Shown here: piece after piece, positions 17,282 to 25,014 of the stretch | Position numbering within the stretch: the stretch's first letter is position 1 | Layout of the letters: every line of letters starts with the position of its first letter | Origin: JAUIEH01 sp964483375 | GTDB lineage: Bacteria > Pseudomonadota > Alphaproteobacteria > Caulobacterales > Maricaulaceae | NCBI GenBank assembly: GCA_964483375.1 | Contig: CAZABJ010000006.1 | Location: 1-62,394 of the forward strand | Direction of reading: 5' to 3' | Length of the DNA: 62,394 bases | The notes under the pieces: model-generated | What the model was told of the DNA's origin: nothing | Database searches by the model: none | What the model saw: the letters and a program-made list of their open reading frames with translations, nothing else | Position numbers and translations under genes: made by a program

Positions 17282-18441
17282 GTTATAAAGCCCATTTCGC
17301 GGGTTCCGTGGGCCGGGCGGGCGCGCCGCTTCATTTCGCAGCCCACAGCCATCACCCCTGGCCGGACGTGACCCGCGCCGCCCACGCCCAAGCCTGGGCG
17401 GACGCCGCCCTTCACCTCGACGCGAAATGGGACAGCGTTTTCGAGCGCGTGCTGCCAGACGCGCGCGCCCATATCGCTCGCGTCTTGTCTTTGCCTGATC
17501 CTCAGACGGTGGTGTTCGCGCCCAACACCCATGACTTCGTGCGCCGCATCCTTTCTTGCTTGCCCGTCGACCGGACGCCGCGGATCCTCACCACCGACGC
17601 GGAGTTCTACTCCTTCGCTCGGCAAACCAGCCGGCTGGCCGAAGAGGGGTTGGTCGCGCGCGAGGTCATTCCAGTCGAGCCTTATGCGACGTTCATCGAC
17701 CGGTTTGTCGAAGCCGCCCGCGCGGGCGGGCATGACCTCGTCTTTTTCAGCCAGGTCTTTTTCAATTCGGGCTTCGTCGCGCCGAACCTGACCGAGATCG
17801 TCGCCGCCGTTCGCGATGAGGATACGCTCGTCGTGGTGGACGGCTATCACGGCTTTTTCGCGCGCGAGACCGATTTCTCGGCCTTGGCGGATCGCGCCTT
17901 TTACATGAGCGGCGGCTACAAATACGCCATGGCCGGCGAGGGATGCTGCTTCTTGCACGTTCCCCCAAGCGCGCCGGCCCGACCGCGTGACACAGGCTGG
18001 TTCGCAGCCTTCGGCGCGCTGAGCGCCACGCAGGAGGGCCAAGCCGCCTACGCGCCCGGGGGCGCTCGGTTTTTCGGCGCCACCTTCGACCCCACCGCGC
18101 TTTATCGCTTGAACGCCGTTCTCGCCTGGGCGGCCGCGCTACCCCTATCGGTGGCGACGGCGGACGAACATTGCCGCGCGCTTCAGCGTCTTTTCGTCGG
18201 TGAGTTGGCGGGGCGGGGCGGGCCCCTATCTGAGGCGACGCTGTTGTTTGATCCCAACCGTTATGAAACCGCCCGGTTTCTTGTGTTCGAGACCCCCGAC
18301 GCTGAGGCGGTCGAAGCGGGGCTGAAAGCGGCTGGGGTGATGATCGACCGACGCGGCGACCGGCTCCGTTTCGGCTTCGGCGTCTATCACGACCCCGAAG
18401 ACGTGGCCCTATTGCGGGAGCGTCTGCTCGCGCTCACGTGA
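17278..18441 (+). CDS. Kynureninase-like class V aminotransferase-fold enzyme
   Basis: The 387-residue PLP enzyme starts at a GTG overlapping the kynA stop. Fold-type I class V features are visible: DGYHGFF with Asp188 and His191 expected to hold the PLP ring, and SGGYKYAMAGEGCCFL, where Lys215 should form the Schiff base. Coupling to kynA suggests that it cleaves kynurenine to anthranilate and alanine. It is diverged from textbook kynureninase, so other class V chemistry is possible. No kynurenine formamidase is in the window. Confidence 0.82.
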   Translation: MSYKAHFAGSVGRAGAPLHFAAHSHHPWPDVTRAAHAQAWADAALHLDAKWDSVFERVLPDARAHIARVLSLPDPQTVVFAPNTHDFVRRILSCLPVDRTPRILTTDAEFYSFARQTSRLAEEGLVAREVIPVEPYATFIDRFVEAARAGGHDLVFFSQVFFNSGFVAPNLTEIVAAVRDEDTLVVVDGYHGFFARETDFSALADRAFYMSGGYKYAMAGEGCCFLHVPPSAPARPRDTGWFAAFGALSATQEGQAAYAPGGARFFGATFDPTALYRLNAVLAWAAALPLSVATADEHCRALQRLFVGELAGRGGPLSEATLLFDPNRYETARFLVFETPDAEAVEAGLKAAGVMIDRRGDRLRFGFGVYHDPEDVALLRERLLALT

Positions 18442-18517
18442 AAAGGCTTGCGTTGAACGTCGCCCCACGCCGTCGGCATCCTTGGGACGTTCCGCACTCG
18501 CCAAGGAGAATGCATTC

Positions 18518-19147
18518 ATGCGTTTGACCATACTCGCCGCCGCCGGATTGCTCAGCGCTTGCGGCTCAGCCGCGGGACAAACCCCGCCGCCGGCCGAAGG
18601 ACAGGAGCGCGCGGTGTTCGCGGGGGGCTGCTTCTGGTGCATCGAGGCGGCGTTTGACGATTTCCCCGGCGTGGTTTCGGCGATGTCCGGCTTCACGGGC
18701 GGCCGGGTCGAAAATCCGACCTATTACGACGTCGTTTTTGGTAATACGGGTCACTATGAGAGCGTTGAGGTCATTTATGATCCCGCCCAAGTGACCTATG
18801 AGGCGCTGTTGCGCGAGTTCTGGGTCAATATCGACCCGACCGATTTCGCCGGGCAGTTCTGCGACCGCGGGGACCACTACCGCACCGCCATTTTCGTCTC
18901 CAACGACGCCCAGCGCGCAGCCGCCGAGGCGAGCGTGGCGGCGTTGCGCGCCTCGGGGCGCTTCGGCGAGGTGGCCACGGAAGTGCTCGATGCAGAGGCG
19001 TTCTACGCCGCCGGACCTGAGCATCAAGACTATCATATCGAGTACGCCGAAGCGTATTCGCGCTACCGGAACGGCTGCCGGCCGGACGCAGCCCTGAACC
19101 GCATTTGGGGCGAGGACGCCGACGCGCTTTTGGGCTTCGACGGATAA
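18518..19147 (+). CDS. msrA: MsrA, peptide methionine-S-sulfoxide reductase, lipoprotein form
   Basis: MsrA reduces the S form of methionine sulfoxide in oxidised proteins. The 209-residue product has catalytic Cys38 in AGGCFWCIEAAF, followed by GFTGGRVENPTYYDV and HYESVEVIYDP. It opens with a lipoprotein signal ending LLSAC (Cys15), so it should act in the periplasm rather than the cytosol. The start at 18518 has AAGGAG upstream; the open frame reaches back to 18482. A later Cys in NGCRPDAALN may serve as the resolving residue. Confidence 0.94.
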   Translation: MRLTILAAAGLLSACGSAAGQTPPPAEGQERAVFAGGCFWCIEAAFDDFPGVVSAMSGFTGGRVENPTYYDVVFGNTGHYESVEVIYDPAQVTYEALLREFWVNIDPTDFAGQFCDRGDHYRTAIFVSNDAQRAAAEASVAALRASGRFGEVATEVLDAEAFYAAGPEHQDYHIEYAEAYSRYRNGCRPDAALNRIWGEDADALLGFDG

Positions 19148-19197
19148 GCGCAGAGGATGCGTTGAAGGCCTGTCGCAAGGTGAAAGGAGACAGGCTG

Positions 19198-20256
19198 ATG
19201 TTAGGTTCGCTGCGCCGCCCGCTCGCCGTTTGTGTAAGCGGGCTGATCCTCTCATTGCTCTCCTTGACCGCGGCGACGGCGGATTATGAAGTCGCCCAGG
19301 CCTACTCCGAGGCCCGCCGCGGGATCAGTCTGGTCGTCATGCGGGACGGAGAAATCGTTCACGAATCCTACGCGCGCAGCCGCGACCGTTGGAGCCGTAG
19401 AGGCGGGGGGGAGAACCAAGCCAACCTCCTCGCCAGCGGCACGAAGAGCTTTTCAGGCCTGATCGCGGCTGCGGCGGTCCAAGACGGTTTGTTGAGCTTG
19501 GATGAGCGGGCGGCGGACACGCTCACGGAATGGGCAAACCATCCCGACCTGTCGCAGGTGACGATCCGCCAACTCCTGCACCTCACCGCGGGCCTACCCG
19601 GATTGCGCGGCAGCCCGCGTCGGATGAGCTTTGAGGACGCCGTCGCGGCGACGCCGGTGGCCGCCCCTGGCGAAGCGTATGTGTACGGACAGGCCTCATT
19701 TCAGGCGTTCGGCGCATTGATGAGCCGGAAGCTCGCCGCTGCGGGACGAAATCCCGATCCCGTCCTCTATCTCCGGGAGCGAATTCTCGATCCCCTCGGC
19801 GTCGCAGTGGCTTGGCGGCGCCATCAGGGCGACGCGCTGCTCGGGGGTGGAGCCAGAATGACCGCGCGCGACTGGGCGCGGTTCGGCGAGTTCGTTCGCC
19901 TTGGCGGGCGATGGGGTGGTCGCCAGCTCGTCGACGCTCAGGCGTTGGCGGAGAATTTTCAGGGCTCCGCGGCGAACCCCGCTTACGGCTTGACATGGTG
20001 GCTGAACGCACCTGTCGACCCGAGCTTCGCCCGAGCGACCCCGCCCATGGCCACCGCCGCGGATTTATGGACCGTGGTCGGAGACGCGCCGGCGGACACG
20101 GTGATGGCGGCGGGCGCCGGCAATCAGCGCCTTTATATCATTCCGTCCCTAGGATTAGTCGTCGCCCGGCAGGCCGACGGCATCACCCAAGCGTTGTTAG
20201 GCCGTCAAGAAGAGTGGTCGGACGTGGCGTTTTTGGAGGCCTTGCTCGCGCCCTAG
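19198..20256 (+). CDS. Secreted serine beta-lactamase-like hydrolase
   Basis: The 352-residue protein has a signal peptide (to about residue 28) and the penicillin-binding-protein/class C beta-lactamase fold. SGTK at residues 80-83 is the SxxK nucleophile motif, and YGQ at 163-165 sits where YxN is expected. LLHLTAGLPGL is the usual block between them. Substrates of this family include cell-wall peptides and esters; resistance to antibiotics is not implied. AAAGGAG lies before the ATG at 19198. The stop overlaps that of the convergent gene in the palindrome CTAG. Confidence 0.85.
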   Translation: MLGSLRRPLAVCVSGLILSLLSLTAATADYEVAQAYSEARRGISLVVMRDGEIVHESYARSRDRWSRRGGGENQANLLASGTKSFSGLIAAAAVQDGLLSLDERAADTLTEWANHPDLSQVTIRQLLHLTAGLPGLRGSPRRMSFEDAVAATPVAAPGEAYVYGQASFQAFGALMSRKLAAAGRNPDPVLYLRERILDPLGVAVAWRRHQGDALLGGGARMTARDWARFGEFVRLGGRWGGRQLVDAQALAENFQGSAANPAYGLTWWLNAPVDPSFARATPPMATAADLWTVVGDAPADTVMAAGAGNQRLYIIPSLGLVVARQADGITQALLGRQEEWSDVAFLEALLAP

Positions 20257-21812
20257 TCGGCGTCGTCGCGGAAGCGGGCCTCATAGTCCGGCCCTCGGTC
20301 GAGCGGGGCGAAGTCCCACCCCGTTACGGTGCGCATGCGTCGCTCGCGCTCTCCGCCAAGGGGTACGACGAGGGTTTCGCCCAATTCCGACCGGCCGAAG
20401 TCCGCTTGGATCCGCGCGGTTTCATGAAAGCGCTGATTGATGACCAAGACCGGCCCAGGGGCCGGCGCGGCCAAGGGCGCGAACAATTCGGCGTGGCTTT
20501 GGGGATAGTCCTGGCGAAGCCACATGCGCAGAGGCAGCGGATCCTCCCGCGTGTAGTAGGCGAGGTCGTAATAGAGCAGACGATTGTCGGCGGCTATCAG
20601 CGCGTAAGGCTCCCCATCCGCGCCCGCCTCATAGGTCGCTCGGACCAATGCTGCGGTGTCCTCCCAGCCACGGGCGCGCTTGAAGGCGTTGGCGAGGCCG
20701 ATGGCGTCGGCGAAGGCGGGGGATAGGGTTGCGGCGGCGAAGACAAGGCCCGTCACGCCCCGCGCCGCGCTGGAGACATAGCCGGCGATCCGGGCCCAGC
20801 CGCCGCGTTCGGCTATCCAACCCGCAACGAACACGCAGGCGGCGGGATAGGCCGTCGCCGCCCAGTTCGCATTGGCCCGGCTGATGAACGCCTGGATGGA
20901 GACAACGACCAAAACCGGCAGGATGAACAACAGCAAGAAGCGGGTCGGGTCCTGGCCGAGCGCATGGCGTCGCGCAAACAGCCCAGTGACAAGCAACGCC
21001 ATCGCGACGGGTCCGAACACGCCGAGCTGACTGACCCAAAAGTCCAGAAGCTCCATCGGCTTGAACAGCGAGCCTTGCCAGTTCGCGTTCGCGGCGGTGT
21101 GGCCGACGGTGGCGAAGTCGTTCTGCGCGTTCCAGGCGAGGTTGGGTGCGATGAGCGCTAAGGCGCCGGCCAAGGCCAAAAGACCGGGCAGGGAGACCGC
21201 GGCGCGCCGAGCCTCGGCGTTCAAGACCAAATACGCCGCTGCGCCGACGACGAAATAGATCATCGCATATTTGGCGAGGAACCCCAGCCCCACCGCCAAG
21301 CCGAGCGTGATCCCCCAGACCAGAGCGCGGGTCTTTATCAGCCGGTGAAGCGCAAACAGAGAGAACGTCCAAAACGGCAACAACACCGCGTCGGTGGAAA
21401 TGACCCCCGACGACAAAAACACCGCCGGCATCAGCGAATAAAGCACCCCCGCCCAGACCGCCGCGCGGGGACCGTAGAGGTCCCGCGCGAGGGCGTAGGC
21501 GCACAGGGCTGTAACGCCATGGGCGATGGGCGCGGCGAGACGTATGGCCCATTCGGCCTCGCCGAAGACCCCCGTGGTCGCCCAGATAACCCAAGCAATC
21601 AGCGGCGGCTTTGAGAAGTAGCCCCAAGACAGGGTCTGCGACCACGCCCAGTACTGGGCCTCATCGCCATGAAGCTCCACCGGAGCAAGGACGACGCCGA
21701 TAACCCGTGCAATCGTCAGCACCACTATGAACGCTGCAAACCCGGCATGCAGCCGCTGTGTCTCGCCCACGTCGTTTTCCCCGCCCGTCGCCCGAACCGC
21801 GGCAGGTATCAT
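20253..21812 (-). CDS. ArnT/PMT-like membrane glycosyltransferase
   Basis: The 519-residue protein has about ten or more hydrophobic segments. The catalytic-loop pattern ELHGDEAQYWAWSQTLSWGY, followed by FSKPPLIAWVI, is typical of GT-C enzymes of the ArnT/PMT_2 type, which transfer a sugar from a polyprenyl phosphate to lipid A or protein in the periplasm. DAVLLPFWTFSLFALHRL and FLAKYAMIYFVVGA also fit. A soluble C-terminal part follows. The acceptor is unknown. The gene converges on the serine hydrolase with a 4-bp stop overlap. Confidence 0.88.
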   Translation of the reverse strand: MIPAAVRATGGENDVGETQRLHAGFAAFIVVLTIARVIGVVLAPVELHGDEAQYWAWSQTLSWGYFSKPPLIAWVIWATTGVFGEAEWAIRLAAPIAHGVTALCAYALARDLYGPRAAVWAGVLYSLMPAVFLSSGVISTDAVLLPFWTFSLFALHRLIKTRALVWGITLGLAVGLGFLAKYAMIYFVVGAAAYLVLNAEARRAAVSLPGLLALAGALALIAPNLAWNAQNDFATVGHTAANANWQGSLFKPMELLDFWVSQLGVFGPVAMALLVTGLFARRHALGQDPTRFLLLFILPVLVVVSIQAFISRANANWAATAYPAACVFVAGWIAERGGWARIAGYVSSAARGVTGLVFAAATLSPAFADAIGLANAFKRARGWEDTAALVRATYEAGADGEPYALIAADNRLLYYDLAYYTREDPLPLRMWLRQDYPQSHAELFAPLAAPAPGPVLVINQRFHETARIQADFGRSELGETLVVPLGGERERRMRTVTGWDFAPLDRGPDYEARFRDDAD

Positions 21813-21972
21813 GCCGAACGCGCCCCCTCAATTCCGCATGCGCGTAGGGGGGTGTCGGGAGCCGCGGGGATCGGCCGAAAAAATGCATTGCGTCGGAAGG
21901 CGGCTTTTGAGAGAAGCCGCGCTCGTATCGCGCATGCGGTGCGATGGTCGTAATCAGCTTAAGGGGACGCCG

Positions 21973-22461
21973 ATGGCGGACGCAGCCTTGAGCCGTGCGA
22001 CATTCGACGACGAGGCGGAGCTCGAACAGGGGCTCGCCGCGTCGGAAGGAATGTCCGGCGCGGCGGTAAACTCGAACGAGCAAGATCGCTTAGATTTCTT
22101 CGTCACCCGGGACGGGCTGACCTTTGCGGGTCTGCACCTGATCGTCGACCTTTGGGACGCTTCAGGGCTGGACGACCCGGGGCGGATCGAGCGCGCCCTG
22201 GTTGAGGCCGCCCGCGCCGCGGGAGCGACGGTGCTCAGCACGGACTTTCATCACTTTCAGCCCAATGGCGGGGTGTCGGGCGTCGTCGTCTTGGCGGAAA
22301 GCCACATCTCCATTCACACCTGGCCGGAGCGCGACTTCGCGGCGGTGGACGTGTTCATGTGCGGGGATTGTCGACCCATCGACACCGTGCCCATGCTCAA
22401 GCGCGCCTTCAATCCGGGCCGGATTGGGCTGAACGAGATCCGACGCGGCGTCACGGGCTGA
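21973..22461 (+). CDS. speH: S-adenosylmethionine decarboxylase proenzyme (SpeH/SpeD type)
   Basis: The enzyme makes decarboxylated SAM, the aminopropyl donor for spermidine. The 162-residue proenzyme contains ESHISIHTWPE; cleavage between Glu109 and Ser110 should create the pyruvoyl group. DFHHFQPNGGVSGVVVL and VDVFMCGDC are further family blocks, with catalytic His and Cys. I chose the ATG at 21973 because AAGGGGA lies just before it; the open frame extends to 21727. The first 30 or so residues are more variable than usual. No spermidine synthase lies nearby. Confidence 0.95.
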   Translation: MADAALSRATFDDEAELEQGLAASEGMSGAAVNSNEQDRLDFFVTRDGLTFAGLHLIVDLWDASGLDDPGRIERALVEAARAAGATVLSTDFHHFQPNGGVSGVVVLAESHISIHTWPERDFAAVDVFMCGDCRPIDTVPMLKRAFNPGRIGLNEIRRGVTG

Positions 22462-22575
22462 AGAAACCGGCGCTTCAGCCGCTCTTGGCTCTCGACAAGC
22501 CGTTCGCGACGCGGCCTTTAAGGAGGCGTCGGCCGCAGAGGCGGCCGGCGCATGCGCGAAGGGATACCCGCTGGG

Positions 22576-22881
22576 ATGAGCGAAGCGAACGGACACGCGC
22601 CGGCCGAACCGGCCGATGACGGAGAAGACGCCCGCTTTCGGCGGGCCAATCTCATCATCGTGCTCTCCCTGGTTTTTGTCGTCCTCGCCGTCACCACGCT
22701 TTTCGGGGTGGTCTTGCGGGAATGGCTGGACGCGAACTTCTCCCTCGCCGGCCGCCCCTTGGGCTTCTGGTTCGTTCAGCAGGGCGTGATCTACGTCAAT
22801 CTCGCCGCGGTTCTCGCCTATTGCGTCCTGGCCGCGCGGCTCGATGCGGGCAGGGCGGGCGCCGCAAGCGACAAGCGGTGA
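22576..22881 (+). CDS. DUF4212 small subunit of a sodium:solute symporter
   Basis: The 101-residue protein has two hydrophobic helices (LIIVLSLVFVVLAVTTLFGV and FVQQGVIYVNLAAVLAYCVL) with LGFWFVQQG between them, as in DUF4212 proteins that accompany VC_2705-type sodium:solute symporters. The start at 22576 follows a weak GGGATACCCGCTGGG; an upstream ATG at 22552 is also in frame. It is followed 4 bp later by the large symporter gene. Confidence 0.85.
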   Translation: MSEANGHAPAEPADDGEDARFRRANLIIVLSLVFVVLAVTTLFGVVLREWLDANFSLAGRPLGFWFVQQGVIYVNLAAVLAYCVLAARLDAGRAGAASDKR

Positions 22882-22885
22882 CGGC

Positions 22886-24619
22886 GTGGCGTCCGGCCCC
22901 GTCATTTGGAACGCGACGTTCGCGGCGGGGGTTTTCGTCTTCACCGTGCTTGCGGCGATTTCCGCAGGCTCTGGGCGTCGGAGCGATTTCTTGGTCAGCG
23001 GCGGGAACGCCGGACCTATAGCCAACGCTATGGCCGCCGCGGCCGCCGCTTTGTCGGTCTCCGTCCTCGTCGTGCTGCCCAATTTGTTCGCTTTCGAGCC
23101 GGCGCGCGCTTCGGCGATGGTGTCGGGCGTGGTTTTGGGCATAGCCCTTCTTGGGCTGCTTTTTGCGGCGCCGCTCAAACGCTCCGGCGCAACGACGCTC
23201 GCTGAATTTCTCGGAGAGCGACATCAGTCGGCGTTGGTGCAATTGGCCGCCGGCGTCGGCGTCGCGGTCATCGCGTTTTTGGTTTTGAGAGCCAATGTTC
23301 ACGCCATCAGCGTCATTTTCGAGCGGTTTTTGGATGCGCCGAGGGAATTGGGCGCAGGCGCCGCCGCCGCGCTTTTAGCGTTTTGCGTTCTCCTCGGCGG
23401 GATGCGCGCCAGCACCCATGTGCAAGCCGGGCTCTACGCCATCTTGGCCTTTGCGTTTCTCACCCCGGTGACCTTCGCGACCCTTTTGACCGTCGACGGG
23501 TTCTTGCCTCAAGACGCCTTGTTCGCGCCCTTGCGCGGGGAGGAGGTCACGCTTGGGGAACGGCTAGAGCTTGCTCTGTTCGATTTGGGCTTCAGCGCGC
23601 AAGAACTCGGGCAGCCCTCCCGCATCGATCTTTTCACCATTGCGCTGTGCGTGGCGGCGGGTGTGGCTGTGGCGCCCCATGTCTTGGGCCGTTTCGTGAC
23701 CGTGTCTTCGCCTGGAGCGTCGAGGATATCGGCCGCTTGGGCGTTGGTTTTGGTGGCCGCGCCCCTGACCGCCGCCCCCGCGATCGGGGCGTTTTCGCGT
23801 TTGGCCGTTATCGAGCAGGTTCATGACACTCGCTTCGACCCTGCTGCGGCGGAGTTGGGCGAGGCCTTGACGCCGGACTGGTTTCGGGACTGGCGCGCGG
23901 CGGCTTTGGTTACGTGGCGGGACGTCAATCAGGATGGTCGGGTCGCTTATTTCGGCCCGAACGCGACGGCGTTTGACGGCGCCGACGCGGTTGCGCCGCT
24001 CAATGAGACCACGGTGTCTGAGGACGCCTTCGCCTTCGGTCTGCCGTCTGCGTTGCAATTGCCGCGCTGGACTGCGGCGCTCGGCGTGGCCGGGGCTCTG
24101 GCTGCGGCGCTCGCAACGGGCTTGGGCGCGCTGTTGGCGTTTTCGCTCAGCGTGGGGCGGGACATTTGTCGCGGAGGGCTCGCGCCGCGCATGCCGGATT
24201 GGCAGGAGACCGCGATTGCGCGCTTGGCGGCGGTCGTCGCGGCGGGGGCGGCGGTTGGGTTCGCCCTGGGCGATGCGCCAGGCTGGGGTTGGCGTGAAGC
24301 GTTGGCGTTGAGCGCCGCGGGCTTGTTCGCGCCGATGGCGCTTGCGGCGCTGTGGCCGCGGGCGGTCGGAACCGGCGCGCTCGCCGCGATGGCGGCGGGA
24401 TTTGCAACGGTTTCGGGCGCGCTAGCCTTTGGCGTGGCGGATCATACGTATACGGAGACTGCTGGCGGGTCGGTCTCACTCACCCCCGAATCCGCCGGCG
24501 CCGCTGGGCTCTGTGTCGCGCTTTTGGTCGGCGTTGTCGCATCGTTGCTGGGGCCGCGTCCTTCCCCGGACGCCCGCGCCGCAGAGAGAAGAGCAAGCGG
24601 GCTCGACCCAACGGGCTAG
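22886..24619 (+). CDS. Sodium:solute symporter, VC_2705-like
   Basis: The 577-residue protein has about 13 hydrophobic segments. GRRSDFLVSGGNAGPIANAM is the conserved N-terminal block of the SSS family, and LAEFLGERHQS follows. It pairs with the DUF4212 subunit, a combination linked in other bacteria to carboxylate such as acetate uptake; the substrate here is inferred only. GTG at 22886 gives a short N-terminus ahead of the first helix; an ATG at 22844 overlapping the previous gene is the alternative. An extra loop around residues 330-380 carries an Asp-rich stretch (RDVNQDGRVAYFGPN). Confidence 0.88.
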   Translation: MASGPVIWNATFAAGVFVFTVLAAISAGSGRRSDFLVSGGNAGPIANAMAAAAAALSVSVLVVLPNLFAFEPARASAMVSGVVLGIALLGLLFAAPLKRSGATTLAEFLGERHQSALVQLAAGVGVAVIAFLVLRANVHAISVIFERFLDAPRELGAGAAAALLAFCVLLGGMRASTHVQAGLYAILAFAFLTPVTFATLLTVDGFLPQDALFAPLRGEEVTLGERLELALFDLGFSAQELGQPSRIDLFTIALCVAAGVAVAPHVLGRFVTVSSPGASRISAAWALVLVAAPLTAAPAIGAFSRLAVIEQVHDTRFDPAAAELGEALTPDWFRDWRAAALVTWRDVNQDGRVAYFGPNATAFDGADAVAPLNETTVSEDAFAFGLPSALQLPRWTAALGVAGALAAALATGLGALLAFSLSVGRDICRGGLAPRMPDWQETAIARLAAVVAAGAAVGFALGDAPGWGWREALALSAAGLFAPMALAALWPRAVGTGALAAMAAGFATVSGALAFGVADHTYTETAGGSVSLTPESAGAAGLCVALLVGVVASLLGPRPSPDARAAERRASGLDPTG

Positions 24620-25014
24620 AATCTCCTTGAACGGAACAATGGGCGAGCCCCGAGTCGCGGCTCCGGGCGCCCGATCCGGATGGGGTCAAAGGCCGGCCCT
24701 AAAGCCTCGAAACGGGTTTGCGACAGGTGTATCGCGGGCGCCACATTCGGCGTTCGGAAGTCGACGACATAACGCGAATTCACGCCGTTTCAACGTGTTA
24801 ACAGCTTAATAATTTCCGTTGTCAGACGAAATTAATTGCCTTGATTTTTGCGCCAGAGGGCATGGCGTTCTGGGCGTCACAAATCATTCAATAAACCGTT
24901 GTCGTTCCGTCACGACTAGGCGGTAGCAGCACCCTGCTTAGGTCGGGGCCCGCCCGCATTCGTGCGCGGTCTGCCCCTTGTTTCCGTCAGATCCAATCGG
25001 GGGGATCGAACACG
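24620..25014. promoter_or_regulatory. 395-bp leader upstream of the Oar-like receptor
   Basis: No gene is evident in this stretch. From about 24780 to 24910 the base composition becomes markedly AT-rich for this genome (runs such as TTAATAATTT, AAATTAATTG and TCATTCAATAAAC), consistent with promoter and upstream regulatory DNA for a highly expressed gene. A reverse-orientation CtrA-like half pair (GTTAA at 24797, ATAA at 24809) lies here. I could not pick -35 and -10 boxes with confidence. Confidence 0.5.

Noticed and set aside
19198..20256. Antibiotic-resistance beta-lactamase
   Set aside because: The SxxK fold is shared by many esterases and wall hydrolases, the YxN position reads YGQ, and nothing points to drug resistance.
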